A DNA stretch of 64,000 nt from Acanthamoeba sp. SK_2022b (GCA_027943245.1 JANDJZ010000062.1:87496-151495), one strand, 5' to 3'. Counted from the first letter of the stretch, positions 21,310-31,180 are shown. Program-made: numbers and translations. The notes: a model not told the origin generated them from the letters alone.

Positions 21310-22350
21310 TTACAAATCCGCCAGCTGCGCCAGATACGGCTGCAGATCGCCGATGTTGTTGCTGACCCATTCCGGGTTGTAATAGGTATCCAGATAACGC
21401 TCGCCGCTGTCGCACAGCAGGGTGACGATCGACCCTTGCTCGCCGTTTTCCCGCATCTGTTTCGCCAGCTGCAGCGCACCCCAGACGTTGGTGCCGGTGG
21501 AGGCGCCAACCTTGCGGCCTAACACGCCTTCCAGCCAGTGAATGGTGGCGACGCTGGCGGCATCCGGCACCCGCAGCATGTTGTCGACTACCGACGGGAT
21601 GAACGACGGCTCGGCGCGCGGGCGGCCGATGCCTTCGATACGGCTGCCGCAGCTGCCGATCAGGGTGCGATCGCCGTGGTGGAAGCAGTCATAGAACACC
21701 GAATTTTCCGGATCGACCACCGTCAATTGGGTGTCGTGCCCCTGATAGCGGATGTAGCGCCCCAGCGTAGCGGAGGTGCCGCCGGTGCCGGCGCTCATCA
21801 CGATGTGTTTCGGCACCGGGAAAGGTTCGCGTGCCATCTGGCGGAAGATGCTGTCGGCGATGTTGTTGTTGCCGCGCCAGTCGGTGGCGCGTTCGGCATA
21901 GGTGAACTGATCCATATAGTGGCCGTTCAGCTCTTTCGCCAGCTGTTCGGAGGCGGCGTAGATCTGGGCGGCGTGATCGACGAAGTGACAGCGGCCGCCG
22001 TAAAAGGCGATCTGCTCCACCTTGCGGCGCGCGGTGCAGGATGGCATCACCGCGATGAACGGCAGGCCGATCAGACGAGCGAAGTAGGCTTCGGACACCG
22101 CGGTGCTGCCGGAAGAGGCCTCGATGATGGTGGTGTTCTCGGTGATCCAGCCGTTGCACAGGCCATAAAGGAACAGCGAGCGCGCCAGGCGGTGTTTCAG
22201 GCTGCCGGTCGGGTGGGTGCTCTCGTCCTTCAGATACAGGCAGATGCCGGGAAACGCCGGCAGGTTCAGGCGGATCAGGTGCGTATCGGCGGAGCGCTGA
22301 AAATCCGCTTCTATTTCACCGATAGCATATTTTACCCAAGAGTTTGTCAT
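21310..22350 (-). CDS. PLP-dependent cysteine synthase-family enzyme, probable L-cysteine desulfhydrase
   Basis: A fold-type II PLP enzyme of 346 aa. Lys52 in [10 protein letters not shown] is the Schiff-base lysine; SSGSTAVS binds the substrate carboxylate and [11 protein letters not shown] holds the PLP phosphate. It looks like the cysteine synthase family but lacks a cysE/cysK context. It is divergent from a DecR-type Lrp regulator. In Pantoea ananatis a cysteine-inducible desulfhydrase (ccdA) is controlled by such a neighbour (ccdR), so conversion of cysteine to pyruvate, ammonia and sulfide is the best guess. Not present at this place in E. coli K-12. Confidence 0.85.
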   Translation of the reverse strand: MTNSWVKYAIGEIEADFQRSADTHLIRLNLPAFPGICLYLKDESTHPTGSLKHRLARSLFLYGLCNGWITENTTIIEASSGSTAVSEAYFARLIGLPFIAVMPSCTARRKVEQIAFYGGRCHFVDHAAQIYAASEQLAKELNGHYMDQFTYAERATDWRGNNNIADSIFRQMAREPFPVPKHIVMSAGTGGTSATLGRYIRYQGHDTQLTVVDPENSVFYDCFHHGDRTLIGSCGSRIEGIGRPRAEPSFIPSVVDNMLRVPDAASVATIHWLEGVLGRKVGASTGTNVWGALQLAKQMRENGEQGSIVTLLCDSGERYLDTYYNPEWVSNNIGDLQPYLAQLADL

Positions 22351-22401
22351 GATTTGGCCTCAAAATAGGGGGCTGGTTTATGGCGTAGCATAGCCTGTCG
22401 G

Positions 22402-22429
22402 CAGGAAAAAAGGATTGCCATTTTTCCTG
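22402..22429. promoter_or_regulatory. Inverted repeat in the decR / PLP-enzyme divergent promoter region
   Basis: Perfect 9-bp arms CAGGAAAAA and TTTTTCCTG are separated by 10 bp, in the 122-bp gap between the divergent genes. It is a candidate operator for the Lrp-type regulator. Confidence 0.5.
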
Positions 22430-22445
22430 TTTAATCGCCTAATGA

Positions 22446-22460
22446 GAGAAAATTTTTCTC
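22446..22460. promoter_or_regulatory. Lrp/AsnC-type palindrome before decR
   Basis: GAGAAAATTTTTCTC is a 15-bp near-palindrome with an AT-rich centre, 12 bp before the decR start. Lrp-family proteins often bind such sites, so autoregulation is plausible. Confidence 0.45.
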
Positions 22461-22472
22461 CTGGTGGCCGCT

Positions 22473-22934
22473 ATGTTAGATAAAACAGACCGTAAGCTGC
22501 TGTGCATGCTGCAGCAAGATTGCACCCAGTCGCTGCAGGCGCTGGCCGATGCGGTCAATTTGACCTCGACGCCGTGCTGGAAACGGCTGAAGCGCCTGGA
22601 AGACGAGGGCTATATCCGCGGCCGGGTGGCGCTGCTGGATAACGAAAAGCTCGGCCTGGGGCTGACGGCGTTCGTGCTGATCAAGACCCAGCAGCACAGC
22701 AGCGAGTGGTATCAGGCGTTTGTGCAACTGACCAGCCAGATGCCCGAGGTGCTGGCGTTCTACCGCATGGCGGGGGAGTACGACTATCTGATGCAGGTCG
22801 AAGTGGCGGACATGAAAAGCTACGACGGCTTTTATAAGCGTCTGGTGAACGGCGTACCGGGCCTCATCGATGTCACCTCAAGCTTTGCCATGGAAAAAAT
22901 CAAATACACCACCGCGCTGCCGGTGCCGGAGTGA
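22473..22934 (+). CDS. decR: Lrp/AsnC-family regulator DecR (YbaO)
   Basis: A 153-aa regulator with an N-terminal AsnC-type helix-turn-helix (about 1-60; [29 protein letters not shown]) and a C-terminal RAM ligand-binding domain. E. coli DecR responds to cysteine and activates cysteine detoxification. ATG 22473 matches E. coli; a GTG three codons upstream is possible but not supported. The conserved Cys36 in TPCWKRLK sits in the recognition helix region. The divergent PLP enzyme is the likely target. Confidence 0.93.
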   Translation: MLDKTDRKLLCMLQQDCTQSLQALADAVNLTSTPCWKRLKRLEDEGYIRGRVALLDNEKLGLGLTAFVLIKTQQHSSEWYQAFVQLTSQMPEVLAFYRMAGEYDYLMQVEVADMKSYDGFYKRLVNGVPGLIDVTSSFAMEKIKYTTALPVPE

Positions 22935-23026
22935 AAAGTTCACCGGACGGGCGGCTCAACGGTGGTATCCTGCTCTGCTGAAGCAGAAAAAGAGACAAAT
23001 CCCATAAAACCCTGGAATCAAACTGC

Positions 23027-24802
23027 GTGAGATTATTTGCTCAAATCGGCTGGTACTTCCGCCGGGAGTGGCGCCGCTACCTCGGGGCGGTGGTGCTGCT
23101 GATCGTCATCGCCATCCTGCAACTGCTGCCGCCTAAGCTGGTCGGCATCATCGTGGACGGCGTCACCGAAAAACAAATGTCTACCGGCGTGCTGATGGCC
23201 TGGCTCGGGCTGATGATCGGCACCGCGATCGTCGTTTACCTGCTGCGCTATGTGTGGCGGGTGTTGCTGTTCGGCGCCTCCTACCAACTGGCGGTCGAGC
23301 TGCGCGAAAACTTTTACCGCCAACTCAGCCGGCAAAACCCGGCGTTCTACCTGCGCCACCGCACCGGCGATCTGATGGCGCGCGCCACCAACGACGTGGA
23401 CCGCGTGGTGTTCGCCGCCGGCGAAGGCGTGCTGACGCTGGTGGACTCGCTGGTGATGGGGCTGGTGGTGCTGGTGGTGATGAGCACCCAAATCAGCTGG
23501 CAGCTGACGGTGCTGGCGTTGATCCCGATGCCGCTGATGGCGATCGCCATCAAATATTACGGCGACCAGCTGCACCAGCGCTTTAAATCGGCGCAGGCGG
23601 CGTTTTCCAGCCTGAACGATCAGGCGCAGGAAAGCATGACCAGCATCCGCATGATCAAGGCCTTTGGGCTGGAAGATCACCAATCCAACCGCTTCGCCGA
23701 GGTGGCGGCGCAGACCGGCGCCAAGAACATGCACGTGGCGCGGGTGGATGCGCGCTTCGATCCGACCATTTATATCGCCATCGGCGCCTCTAACCTGCTG
23801 GCCATCGGCGGCGGCAGCTGGATGGTGGTGAACGGGTCGCTGACGCTCGGGCAGCTGACCAGCTTTGTGATGTATCTCGGCTTGATGATCTGGCCGATGC
23901 TGGCGCTGGCCTGGATGTTCAACATCGTCGAACGCGGTAGCGCGGCCTACAGCCGCATCCGCAGCCTGCTCGACGAGGCGCCGGCGGTGCAGGACGGCCC
24001 GCAGGCGTTGCCGGCCGGCCGCGGCGTGCTGGACGTGGATATCCGCGCGTTCCACTACCCGGAAAACTCGCATCCGGCGCTGCATGACGTGGCGCTGACG
24101 CTGAAGCCGGGGCAGATGCTGGGGCTGTGCGGGCCGACCGGTGCCGGCAAGTCGACGCTGTTGTCGCTGATCCAGCGCCAGTTCGACGTCGACCAAGGGC
24201 AGATCCGCTATCACGGCCTGCCGTTGCCGCAGGTCAAACTCGACGACTGGCGTTCGCGGCTGTCGGTGGTGAGCCAGACGCCGTTCCTGTTCTCCGATAC
24301 CGTGGCGAACAACATTGCGCTGGGCCATCCGGGGGCGACGCAGGCGCAGATCGAACAGGCGGCGCGGTTGGCCAGCGTCCATGAGGACATTCTGCGGCTG
24401 CCACAGGGCTATGACACCGAAGTGGGCGAACGCGGCGTGATGCTGTCGGGCGGGCAGAAACAGCGTATCTCCATTGCGCGTGCGCTGCTGCTGGATGCGG
24501 AGATCCTGATCCTCGACGACGCGCTGTCGGCGGTGGACGGCCGTACCGAACACCAGATCCTGCACAACCTGCGCAGCTGGGGGCAAGATCGCACGGTGAT
24601 CATCAGCGCGCACCGGCTGTCGGCCTTGACCGAAGCCAGCGAGATCTTGGTGATGCAGCACGGCGGCGTTGCGCAGCGCGGCGATCCGGCGGCGCTGGCG
24701 GCGCAGCCGGGCTGGTATCGCGATATGTACCGTTATCAGCAGCTGGAAGCGGCGCTGGACGAAGCGCCGGAAAACGGCGAGGAGGCGTTGGCCGATGAAT
24801 AA
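23027..24802 (+). CDS. mdlA: Multidrug ABC exporter half-transporter MdlA (SmdA)
   Basis: Half ABC exporter of 591 aa: six-helix membrane domain (about 1-310) fused to a nucleotide-binding domain with Walker [10 protein letters not shown] (369-377) and signature LSGGQKQR. The residue after Walker B, normally the catalytic Glu, is Asp (D498 in LILDDALS). Paired with mdlB, this gives one degenerate and one canonical ATP site, as in other heterodimeric exporters. The start is GTG 23027 ([15 protein letters not shown]). It overlaps mdlB by 8 bp. Substrate unknown. Confidence 0.95.
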   Translation: MRLFAQIGWYFRREWRRYLGAVVLLIVIAILQLLPPKLVGIIVDGVTEKQMSTGVLMAWLGLMIGTAIVVYLLRYVWRVLLFGASYQLAVELRENFYRQLSRQNPAFYLRHRTGDLMARATNDVDRVVFAAGEGVLTLVDSLVMGLVVLVVMSTQISWQLTVLALIPMPLMAIAIKYYGDQLHQRFKSAQAAFSSLNDQAQESMTSIRMIKAFGLEDHQSNRFAEVAAQTGAKNMHVARVDARFDPTIYIAIGASNLLAIGGGSWMVVNGSLTLGQLTSFVMYLGLMIWPMLALAWMFNIVERGSAAYSRIRSLLDEAPAVQDGPQALPAGRGVLDVDIRAFHYPENSHPALHDVALTLKPGQMLGLCGPTGAGKSTLLSLIQRQFDVDQGQIRYHGLPLPQVKLDDWRSRLSVVSQTPFLFSDTVANNIALGHPGATQAQIEQAARLASVHEDILRLPQGYDTEVGERGVMLSGGQKQRISIARALLLDAEILILDDALSAVDGRTEHQILHNLRSWGQDRTVIISAHRLSALTEASEILVMQHGGVAQRGDPAALAAQPGWYRDMYRYQQLEAALDEAPENGEEALADE

Positions 24803-26573
24803 AGTGCAAAAGCTGTGGCCGACGCTGAAGCGGCTGCTGGCCTATGGCTCGCCGTACCGCAAACCGCTGGGGCTGGCGGTGCTGATGCTGTGGATAGCGG
24901 CGGCGGCGGAAGTCGCCGGGCCGATCCTGGTGAGCTATTTTATCGATAATTACGTCGCCAAAGGGCAACTGCCGCTGACGATCGTCGGCGGGCTGGCGGC
25001 GGCTTACATCCTGCTGGAGCTGCTGGCGGCGGCGCTGCACTACTTCCAGGCGCTGCTGTTCAACCAGGCGGCGGTGGGGGTGGTCCAGCGGCTGCGCACC
25101 GACGTGATGGACGCCGCGCTGCGCCAGCCGCTCAGCGCCTTCGACACGCAGCCGGTCGGGCAATTGATCTCGCGCGTCACCAACGACACCGAGGTGATCA
25201 AGGATCTGTACGTGATGGTGGTCTCCACAGTGCTGAAAAGCGCCGCGCTGATCGGCGCCATGCTGGTGGCGATGTTCAGCCTCGACTGGCGCATGGCGCT
25301 GGTGGCGGTCTGCATCTTCCCGGCGGTGTTTGTGGTGATGGGCATCTATCAATACTACAGCACGCCGATCGTGCGCCGGGTGCGCAGCTATCTGGCGGAC
25401 ATCAACGACGGTTTCAACGAAGTGATCAACGGCATGGGCGTGATTCAGCAGTTCCGCCAGCAGGTGCGCTTCGGTGAACGCATGAGCGCCGCCAGCCAGT
25501 CGCACTATCTGGCGCGCATGCAGACCCTGCGGCTCGATGGTTTCCTGCTGCGACCGCTGCTCAGCCTGTTTTCGGCGCTGGTGCTGTGCGGGCTGCTGAT
25601 GCTGTTCGGCTTCAGCGGCGAGGGGGTGATTGGCGTCGGCGTGCTCTATGCCTTCATCAACTACCTGGGGCGCCTGAACGAACCGCTGATCGAGCTCACG
25701 TCGCAGCAGTCGATCCTGCAGCAGGCGGTGGTGGCCGGTGAACGCATTTTCGAGCTGATGGATCGCAGCCAGCAGAGTTACGGCGCCGACGATCGTCCGC
25801 TGGCCGGTGGCCGCATCGACATCACCGATCTGAGCTTCGCTTACCGCGCGGACAAAAAGGTGCTGCAGCACATTTCGCTGGCGGTGCCTTCGCGCGGCTT
25901 CGTGGCGCTGGTCGGGCATACCGGCAGCGGCAAGAGCACCTTGGCCAACCTGCTGATGGGCTATTACCCGGTCAGCGAGGGGGAAGTGCGTCTCGATGGC
26001 CGCCCGATCTCCAGCCTGTCGCACCGCACGCTGCGCCAGGGCGTGGCGATGGTGCAGCAGGATCCGGTGGTGATCGCCGATTCGGTGCTGGCCAACGTTA
26101 CGTTGGGGCGCAACATCGAGGAAGACGCCGTGTGGCAGGCGCTGGAAACGGTGCAGCTGGCGAGTCTGGTGCGCGGCTTCCCGCAGGGTATTCACACCCG
26201 GCTGGGAGAGCAGGGCAATAACCTGTCCGTCGGACAGAAACAGCTGCTGGCGATGGCGCGGGTCTTGGTGCAGGCGCCGCAGATCCTGATCCTCGACGAG
26301 GCGACCGCCAATATCGACTCGGGCACCGAACAGGCGATCCAGCGCGCGCTGCGAGCGATCCGCGAGCACACCACGCTGGTGGTGATCGCCCACCGGCTGT
26401 CGACCATCGTCGATGCCGATTCCATCCTGGTGCTGCATCGCGGCCAGGCGGTAGAGCAGGGCAACCATCAGCAGCTGCTGGCGCAGCAGGGGCGCTACTA
26501 CCAGATGTACCAGCTGCAGCTGGCGGGCGAGCAGCTGGCGGAAGCGGTGCGCGAAGAGAGCCAACCCGCCTGA
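24795..26573 (+). CDS. mdlB: Multidrug ABC exporter half-transporter MdlB (SmdB)
   Basis: Partner half-transporter of 592 aa with an N-terminal six-helix domain and a C-terminal ATPase: Walker [10 protein letters not shown], catalytic Glu502 in [10 protein letters not shown], but a non-consensus signature LSVGQKQL. The weak signature faces the Asp-bearing site of MdlA, so both changes fall in the same composite ATP site. The start at 24795 overlaps the end of mdlA. A GC-rich terminator follows directly. Confidence 0.95.
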   Translation: MNKVQKLWPTLKRLLAYGSPYRKPLGLAVLMLWIAAAAEVAGPILVSYFIDNYVAKGQLPLTIVGGLAAAYILLELLAAALHYFQALLFNQAAVGVVQRLRTDVMDAALRQPLSAFDTQPVGQLISRVTNDTEVIKDLYVMVVSTVLKSAALIGAMLVAMFSLDWRMALVAVCIFPAVFVVMGIYQYYSTPIVRRVRSYLADINDGFNEVINGMGVIQQFRQQVRFGERMSAASQSHYLARMQTLRLDGFLLRPLLSLFSALVLCGLLMLFGFSGEGVIGVGVLYAFINYLGRLNEPLIELTSQQSILQQAVVAGERIFELMDRSQQSYGADDRPLAGGRIDITDLSFAYRADKKVLQHISLAVPSRGFVALVGHTGSGKSTLANLLMGYYPVSEGEVRLDGRPISSLSHRTLRQGVAMVQQDPVVIADSVLANVTLGRNIEEDAVWQALETVQLASLVRGFPQGIHTRLGEQGNNLSVGQKQLLAMARVLVQAPQILILDEATANIDSGTEQAIQRALRAIREHTTLVVIAHRLSTIVDADSILVLHRGQAVEQGNHQQLLAQQGRYYQMYQLQLAGEQLAEAVREESQPA

Positions 26574-26577
26574 GCAT

Positions 26578-26606
26578 GGGCCGCGATCGCGGCCCTTCTT
26601 TTTTTC
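26578..26606 (+). terminator. Intrinsic terminator after mdlB
   Basis: The self-complementary GGGCCGCGATCGCGGCCC is followed by a T-rich tract. Confidence 0.8.
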
Positions 26607-26670
26607 CCACGCACCACAAGCAGGCAACCCGCCTGCGCCATGCCCCCTTTCTGCACTTTTTCGACGCGAT

Positions 26671-26689
26671 GCGCACCAAATCAGTGCGC
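26671..26689. promoter_or_regulatory. NtrC-type enhancer site upstream of glnK
   Basis: GCGCAC and GTGCGC form perfect arms around a 7-bp centre, which fits the GCAC-N7-GTGC core of NtrC sites. It lies about 100 bp upstream of the -24 element, a usual enhancer distance. A second half site (CTGCAC) lies at 26651. Confidence 0.7.
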
Positions 26690-26783
26690 GATATTTAATC
26701 AATTCAGGGTATCGGTATGGCGCCGCGGTCTGATGGTGCCCGCGTTCCCGCTAATCCGCTGAATCGTCATGCAAAATCAAATC

Positions 26784-26798
26784 TGGCACAGGCCTTGC
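26784..26798 (+). promoter_or_regulatory. Sigma54 (-24/-12) promoter of glnK-amtB
   Basis: TGGCAC (26784-26789), 5 bp, then TTGC (26795-26798). The invariant GG and GC doublets are 10 bp apart, as required for RpoN. The start should be near 26810, about 40 nt before glnK. Confidence 0.85.
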
Positions 26799-26851
26799 TA
26801 CATATGACGCGTACCAGGGGTGAGTTTGGGTTTAATTCGTGGAGGGGCAAT

Positions 26852-27190
26852 ATGAAGCTGGTGACCGTGGTAATCAAACCGTTCAAGCTGGAGGACGTGC
26901 GCGAGGCTCTGTCCTCCGTGGGCATTCAGGGGTTGACCGTAACCGAAGTGAAGGGCTTTGGCCGCCAGAAGGGGCACGCCGAGCTGTATCGCGGCGCCGA
27001 ATATAACGTCAACTTCCTGCCCAAGGTCAAAATCGACATCGCCATCGCTGACGATCAGTTGGATGAAGTGGTTGATGTGATTAGCAAAGCCGCCTACACC
27101 GGCAAAATCGGCGACGGCAAAATTTTCGTTGCCGAGTTGCAACGCGTGATCCGCATTCGCACCGGCGAAACCGACGAATCGGCACTGTAA
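26852..27190 (+). CDS. glnK: Nitrogen regulatory protein PII-2 (GlnK)
   Basis: Trimeric PII signal protein of 112 aa. It senses 2-oxoglutarate and ATP/ADP and, when not uridylylated, plugs AmtB. The uridylylation residue Tyr51 lies in the T-loop (ELYRGAEYNVNF), and the C-terminal signature TGKIGDGKIFV is intact. ATG 26852 has a GGAGGGG site; the in-frame extension upstream crosses the sigma54 promoter and is rejected. amtB follows after 36 bp. Confidence 0.97.
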   Translation: MKLVTVVIKPFKLEDVREALSSVGIQGLTVTEVKGFGRQKGHAELYRGAEYNVNFLPKVKIDIAIADDQLDEVVDVISKAAYTGKIGDGKIFVAELQRVIRIRTGETDESAL

Positions 27191-27226
27191 CCGCGAACTC
27201 AGCTAAGTGATGGGGATGGATTGATA

Positions 27227-28513
27227 ATGAAAAGACTGTTATCCATGTTGGGCCTGAGTTCGGTAACCCTGGTTCCTTCTTTGGCCCTGGCCGCCCCGGC
27301 GGTCGCTGATAAGGCCGACAACGCCTTTATGATGATCTGCACTGCGTTGGTGCTGTTCATGACGCTGCCGGGCATCGCGCTGTTTTACGGCGGCCTGCTG
27401 CGCGGCAAAAACGTGCTGTCGATGCTGACGCAGGTCACCGTCACCTTCGCGCTGGTCTGCGTGCTGTGGGTGCTGTATGGCTACAGCCTGGCGTTCAGCG
27501 AGGGCAATGCGGTATTTGGCGGGTTCGAAACGGCGATGCTGAAAGGCATCGGCATCGATAGCGTCACCGGCAGCATCAGCCAGATGATCCACGTCGCCTT
27601 CCAGGCGTCCTTCGCCTGTATCACCGTCGCACTAGTGGTGGGCGGCTTCGCCGAACGCATTCGCTTCTCGGCGGTGCTGATCTTCGCGATTGTGTGGTTC
27701 ACGCTGTCTTATCTGCCGATCGCGCACATGGTGTGGGGCGGCGGCTACCTGGCCACCGACGGCGCATTGGACTTCGCCGGCGGCACCGTAGTGCACATCA
27801 ACGCCGCCAGCGCCGGGTTGGTCGGCGCCTACCTGATCGGCAAGCGCGCCGGCTTCGGTAAAGAGGCCTTCAAACCGCACAACCTGCCGATGGTGTTTAC
27901 CGGGGCGTCCATCCTGTATATCGGCTGGTTCGGCTTTAACGCCGGCTCCGCCAGCGCGGCCAACGGCATTGCGGCCCTGGCATTCCTCAACACCGTGGTC
28001 GCCACTGCGGGCGCCATTCTCTCCTGGACCTTCGCCGAATGGGTGCTGCGCGGCAAGCCTTCGCTGCTGGGCGCCTGCTCCGGCATGATCGCCGGGTTGG
28101 TTGCGGTGACGCCGGCGGCGGGCACCGTGGGCGTGGGCGGGGCGTTGATCATCGGCCTGGTGGGCGGCGTCGCCGGCCTGTGGGGCGTAGTGACGCTGAA
28201 GAAATGGCTGAAGGTGGACGACACCTGCGACGTGTTCGGCGTGCACGGGGTGTGCGGCATCGTCGGCTGCCTGCTGACCGGCGTGTTCACCGCCTCTTCA
28301 CTGGGCGGCACCGGCTACGCCGAAGGGGTGACGATGGGCCATCAGGTCTGGATCCAGCTGGTGAGCGTGCTGATCACGCTGGTGTGGTCGAGCGTCGCCG
28401 CCTTTATCGCCTTCAAGATCGCGGGCGCGATGGTGGGCCTGAGAGTGCCGGAAGAGCAGGAACGCGAGGGGCTGGACGTCAACAGCCACGGCGAGAGCGC
28501 CTACAACCAATAA
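27227..28513 (+). CDS. amtB: Ammonium channel AmtB
   Basis: Trimeric inner-membrane ammonium channel of 428 aa, equal to E. coli. A cleavable signal (about 1-22, ending SLALAA) is followed by eleven helices. The conserved segments LFYGGLLRGKNVLSML, DFAGGTVVHINAASAGL (first pore His) and DVFGVHGVCGIVG (second pore His) are intact. The C-terminal tail that contacts GlnK ends LDVNSHGESAYNQ. Co-transcribed with glnK under nitrogen limitation. Confidence 0.97.
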   Translation: MKRLLSMLGLSSVTLVPSLALAAPAVADKADNAFMMICTALVLFMTLPGIALFYGGLLRGKNVLSMLTQVTVTFALVCVLWVLYGYSLAFSEGNAVFGGFETAMLKGIGIDSVTGSISQMIHVAFQASFACITVALVVGGFAERIRFSAVLIFAIVWFTLSYLPIAHMVWGGGYLATDGALDFAGGTVVHINAASAGLVGAYLIGKRAGFGKEAFKPHNLPMVFTGASILYIGWFGFNAGSASAANGIAALAFLNTVVATAGAILSWTFAEWVLRGKPSLLGACSGMIAGLVAVTPAAGTVGVGGALIIGLVGGVAGLWGVVTLKKWLKVDDTCDVFGVHGVCGIVGCLLTGVFTASSLGGTGYAEGVTMGHQVWIQLVSVLITLVWSSVAAFIAFKIAGAMVGLRVPEEQEREGLDVNSHGESAYNQ

Positions 28514-28563
28514 GACTCGAAGCAGGGCAGTGCGCTAAAGACTAAAATAATGATGAAGCCGAC

Positions 28564-28593
28564 AGGGGCGATGGAAACATCGCCCCTTTCTTT
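28564..28593 (+). terminator. Intrinsic terminator after amtB
   Basis: The stem AGGGGCGATG / CATCGCCCCT with a 4-nt loop is followed by TTCTTT. It lies between the convergent amtB and tesB genes. Confidence 0.85.
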
Positions 28594-28603
28594 ATGCTGC
28601 GGA

Positions 28604-29467
28604 TCAGGCGTCGCGCTGGCGAATCACCCCTTCCTGCACGGTGGTGGCGACCAGGACGCCGTCGCGGGTGTAGATTTGGCCGCGTACAAAGCCGCGTGCG
28701 CCGGAGGCGGAGGAGCTCTCCACCGCGTACAGCAGCCAGTCATCCATGCGGAACGGGCGATGGAACCACATGGAGTGGTCAATGGTGGCCACCTGCATGC
28801 CCGGCTCGAGGAAGCCGACGCCGTGCGGCTGCAGCGCGGTCGGCAGGAAGTTAAAGTCCGACGCGTAGCCCAGCAGGTATTGGTGGATGCGTTGATCTTC
28901 TGGCATGCTGCCGTTGGCGCGGAACCAGACGTAGCGATGCGGTTCTTCCACGCTGCCTTTCAGCGGGTTGTGGAATTTCACCGGGCGCATTTCGATCGGC
29001 TTTTGGCCGATAAATTTTTCGCGCACTTTTTCCGGCAGCATATGCGCCAGCTTCTGGGCGATCTCTGATTCGGACAGCAGCCCTTCCGGCGGCGGCACGT
29101 CCGGCATCAGGTTCTGGTGCTCGAAACCCGCTTCCGGGCTCTGGAAGGAGGCGGTCATATAGAAGATAGGTTTACCGTGCTGGATGGCGCTGACGCGGCG
29201 CGCGCTGAAGCTGTTGCCGTCGCGCAGGGTTTCCACGTCGTAAACGATAGGCTTGCTGCTGTCGCCCGGGCGCAGGAAGTAGCTGTGGAACGAATGCACG
29301 CTGCGCTCGTCCGGCACCGTCTGTTTGGCGGCGTACAGCGCCTGGCCGACCACCTGCCCGCCGAACACCTGGCGCAGCCCCAAATCTTCACTCTGGCCGC
29401 GGAACAGCCCTTCTTCGATTTTCTCCAGATCCAGCAGATCGAGGAGGTTTTGCAATGCCTGGCTCAT
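28604..29467 (-). CDS. tesB: Acyl-CoA thioesterase II TesB
   Basis: Double-hotdog acyl-CoA thioesterase of 287 aa with broad chain-length range. The segments [18 protein letters not shown] and [29 protein letters not shown] (with the catalytic Asp of the Asp-Gln-Thr triad) are typical of the family. Convergent with amtB, as in E. coli. Confidence 0.96.
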   Translation of the reverse strand: MSQALQNLLDLLDLEKIEEGLFRGQSEDLGLRQVFGGQVVGQALYAAKQTVPDERSVHSFHSYFLRPGDSSKPIVYDVETLRDGNSFSARRVSAIQHGKPIFYMTASFQSPEAGFEHQNLMPDVPPPEGLLSESEIAQKLAHMLPEKVREKFIGQKPIEMRPVKFHNPLKGSVEEPHRYVWFRANGSMPEDQRIHQYLLGYASDFNFLPTALQPHGVGFLEPGMQVATIDHSMWFHRPFRMDDWLLYAVESSSASGARGFVRGQIYTRDGVLVATTVQEGVIRQRDA

Positions 29468-29698
29468 AAAGTTGTTACCTTTCTAATAATCATTTTGCGC
29501 AGTGTGCGGAATATCACGGCGCGGCGTCAACATCTTGCGTTATGGGGCCGATGAGAATGCTCTTAATAGTGGGCGCTTTGGACAGGCTAAGTGATTAATA
29601 GGTGGAGCAAAGTGGATTTGTCAGTGTTTTGTGCTAAGTTTAATAGGTGCGGTGGTGAAAGCCACCAACATGTTGATAATAAAAAAGGAGACCGATCC

Positions 29699-30190
29699 AT
29701 GAAACTCTGGCAAATCGTAGGCGGTGCCGCGGCACTGACGATCACGCTGGCAGGATGCGCGCAAAAGAGTGCTGATGTGCCTACACAGGCGGCCGGTAAC
29801 CCGGCGGCTGCGCAAACGCAGATTCAGGGCCCGGCGGTGACAGGTTCGGTTAATATACGTCAGCGCATTGCGCTGCCGCCGGACGCGGTACTGACGGTCA
29901 CCCTTTCTGACGCCTCGCTGGCGGATGCGCCGTCTAAAGTGATTGCACAGCGCGCGGTACGCACTGAAGGGCAACAGGCGCCGTTCAGCTTTACGCTGCC
30001 GTATAACCCGTCCGACATCCAACCGAATGCGCGTATCATTCTGAGCGCGGCGGTGACGGTCAACGGGCGACTGATGTTTATTACCGACACCATCCAGGAA
30101 GTGGTCAACCGCAACGGCACCCGTGCCGATCTGCTGCTGGTTCCGGTTCAGGGTGTGCCGATTCAGGCTGCGCCAACCGCCATGCAGTAA
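29699..30190 (+). CDS. ybaY: YbaY-family lipoprotein (YscW-like domain)
   Basis: Predicted lipoprotein of 163 aa with a signal ending ITLAGC (Cys20), a short Ala/Gln linker, and one YscW-type beta domain (about 55-150: SVNIRQRIALPPDAVLTVTLSDAS). The same fold occurs in pilotin-like lipoproteins of secretion systems, but YbaY itself has no settled role. ATG 29699 with AAAGGAG upstream; the in-frame extension upstream is not supported. The terminator overlaps the end of atl. Confidence 0.92.
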   Translation: MKLWQIVGGAAALTITLAGCAQKSADVPTQAAGNPAAAQTQIQGPAVTGSVNIRQRIALPPDAVLTVTLSDASLADAPSKVIAQRAVRTEGQQAPFSFTLPYNPSDIQPNARIILSAAVTVNGRLMFITDTIQEVVNRNGTRADLLLVPVQGVPIQAAPTAMQ

Positions 30191-30218
30191 TCTTACTGCG
30201 GTACAGCAAGATGAAATC

Positions 30219-30256
30219 AACAGCCTTTGCGCTTCGGCCAAAGGCTGTTTTGTTTT
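30219..30256 (+). terminator. Terminator between ybaY and atl
   Basis: The stem AACAGCCTTTG / CAAAGGCTGTT, with a short internal mismatch, is followed by TTGTTTT. It overlaps the atl stop codon. Confidence 0.75.
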
Positions 30257-30569
30257 ACCAGCGCCAGCCGTAGCGATCGAAATCGACCGTGCTGTGCGGG
30301 CCGAAAATAATCCCCTCCGCCAGCAATGCCTGCCGCTGCCGTTGAAAATCCTCCCCTTGCTGCGATATCTGCCCGTGGCGGTTGATCACCCGGTGCCAGG
30401 GTAGCGTGCTGCCTTCCGGCAAACGCCGCAGCACGCCGCCGACCTGACGTGCGGCGCGCGGTGAACCGGCCAGCCGGGCAACTTCGCCGTAGGTGGTGAC
30501 TTTGCCGTAAGGAATGGCGGCCACGATGTGGAATACCCGCTGGCTGAAAGAGGCGTCTTCTGGTTGCAT
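30255..30569 (-). CDS. atl: Alkyltransferase-like DNA damage protein Atl (YbaZ)
   Basis: A 104-aa protein of the MGMT-like family. The active-site motif PCHRV of true alkyltransferases reads PWHRV here (Trp58 for Cys), so it cannot take the alkyl group and instead flags O6-alkylguanine for nucleotide excision repair, as established for ATL proteins. The HTH segment YGEVARLAGSPRAARQVGG is intact. It lies between ybaY and ffs, as in E. coli. Confidence 0.95.
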   Translation of the reverse strand: MQPEDASFSQRVFHIVAAIPYGKVTTYGEVARLAGSPRAARQVGGVLRRLPEGSTLPWHRVINRHGQISQQGEDFQRQRQALLAEGIIFGPHSTVDFDRYGWRW

Positions 30570-30656
30570 GTTGCTGTTCCTGCGCGAGTCAAAACCCAGG
30601 CGGAGAGTGTGCCACAGCGCAGGTGGGTAAGAAAACAGCGGTTGGTCCCGGTTGGC

Positions 30657-30685
30657 TTGCTATTTGATAGGGCATCGCCGATAAT
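30657..30685 (+). promoter_or_regulatory. Predicted promoter of ffs
   Basis: TTGCTA (30657-30662), 17 bp, then GATAAT (30680-30685), followed by a GC-rich stretch. A start near 30692 leaves a 5' leader of about 25 nt before the mature RNA, close to the leader of E. coli pre-4.5S RNA. Confidence 0.6.
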
Positions 30686-30717
30686 GCCCACCGCTTCGGA
30701 GTACAGAAGCCGTCAAT

Positions 30718-30831
30718 GGGGGCCCTGTTGGTTCTCCCGCAACACTAACTTGTGAACTCGGTCAGGTCCGGAAGGAAGCAGCCGCAGCAGGTGACGTGTG
30801 TGCCGGGATGTAGCTGGCAGGGTCCCCACCC
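30718..30831 (+). ncRNA. ffs: 4.5S RNA, signal recognition particle RNA
   Basis: The conserved SRP core GGTCAGGTCCGGAAGGAAGC with the GGAA tetraloop, and the pairing segment GTGTGCCGGGATGTAGCTGG, are present. The terminal arms GGGGGCCCTG and CAGGGTCCCC close the hairpin. The length of 114 nt equals E. coli. The RNA binds Ffh to target nascent membrane proteins. Confidence 0.97.
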
Positions 30832-30832
30832 A

Positions 30833-30856
30833 TTTGCGGCCCGCAAAAACGTTTTT
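30833..30856 (+). terminator. Probable terminator after ffs
   Basis: A short stem TTTGCG / CGCAAA is followed by AACGTTTTT, immediately past the mature RNA end. Confidence 0.5.
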
Positions 30857-31180
30857 CCCCGTTATTCTTCCTGTCGACAGCTGCACAAGCGTCATTTCGC
30901 ACGCCGCGAGCGAGCGTCTTTTCCTCTGCGCCGTTTTTGCCCTTCTCCCCCTATAGGGTTGCCAACAGATCCGATGACGGTGAAAAAAATAGCGTTTATA
31001 TCGTTATTTGTGGGGCAAATAATGGCGCAGGCATAGGGAAAATTCTTAAAGTTGCACGCCTGTTGGGATGGCGTTAGTATTGTTTATTCTCTGTGCGAAA
31101 AAACTATCCGCGCTTCGCGGCGGTCGTCGAACTCGCTGAATAAGTTTAAATAATAACCCGTGTGCGCTGTCAGGCTGAAC
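30857..31180. other. Intergenic region between ffs and the winged-helix regulator
   Basis: About 324 bp with no credible gene. It marks the left edge of the block that replaces ylaB/ylaC/maa of E. coli. No integrase, tRNA or direct repeat was seen. Confidence 0.5.

Noticed and set aside
24603..26702. A 699-codon open frame antisense to mdlB
   Set aside because: It is the shadow of a high-GC gene; its sequence is low-complexity His/Gln/Arg-rich and mdlB itself is a clear ABC exporter.
30657..31180. Possible tRNA or attachment site at the left border of the T2SS island
   Set aside because: Only ffs is present. No tRNA cloverleaf, integrase gene or direct repeat matching the other border was found.
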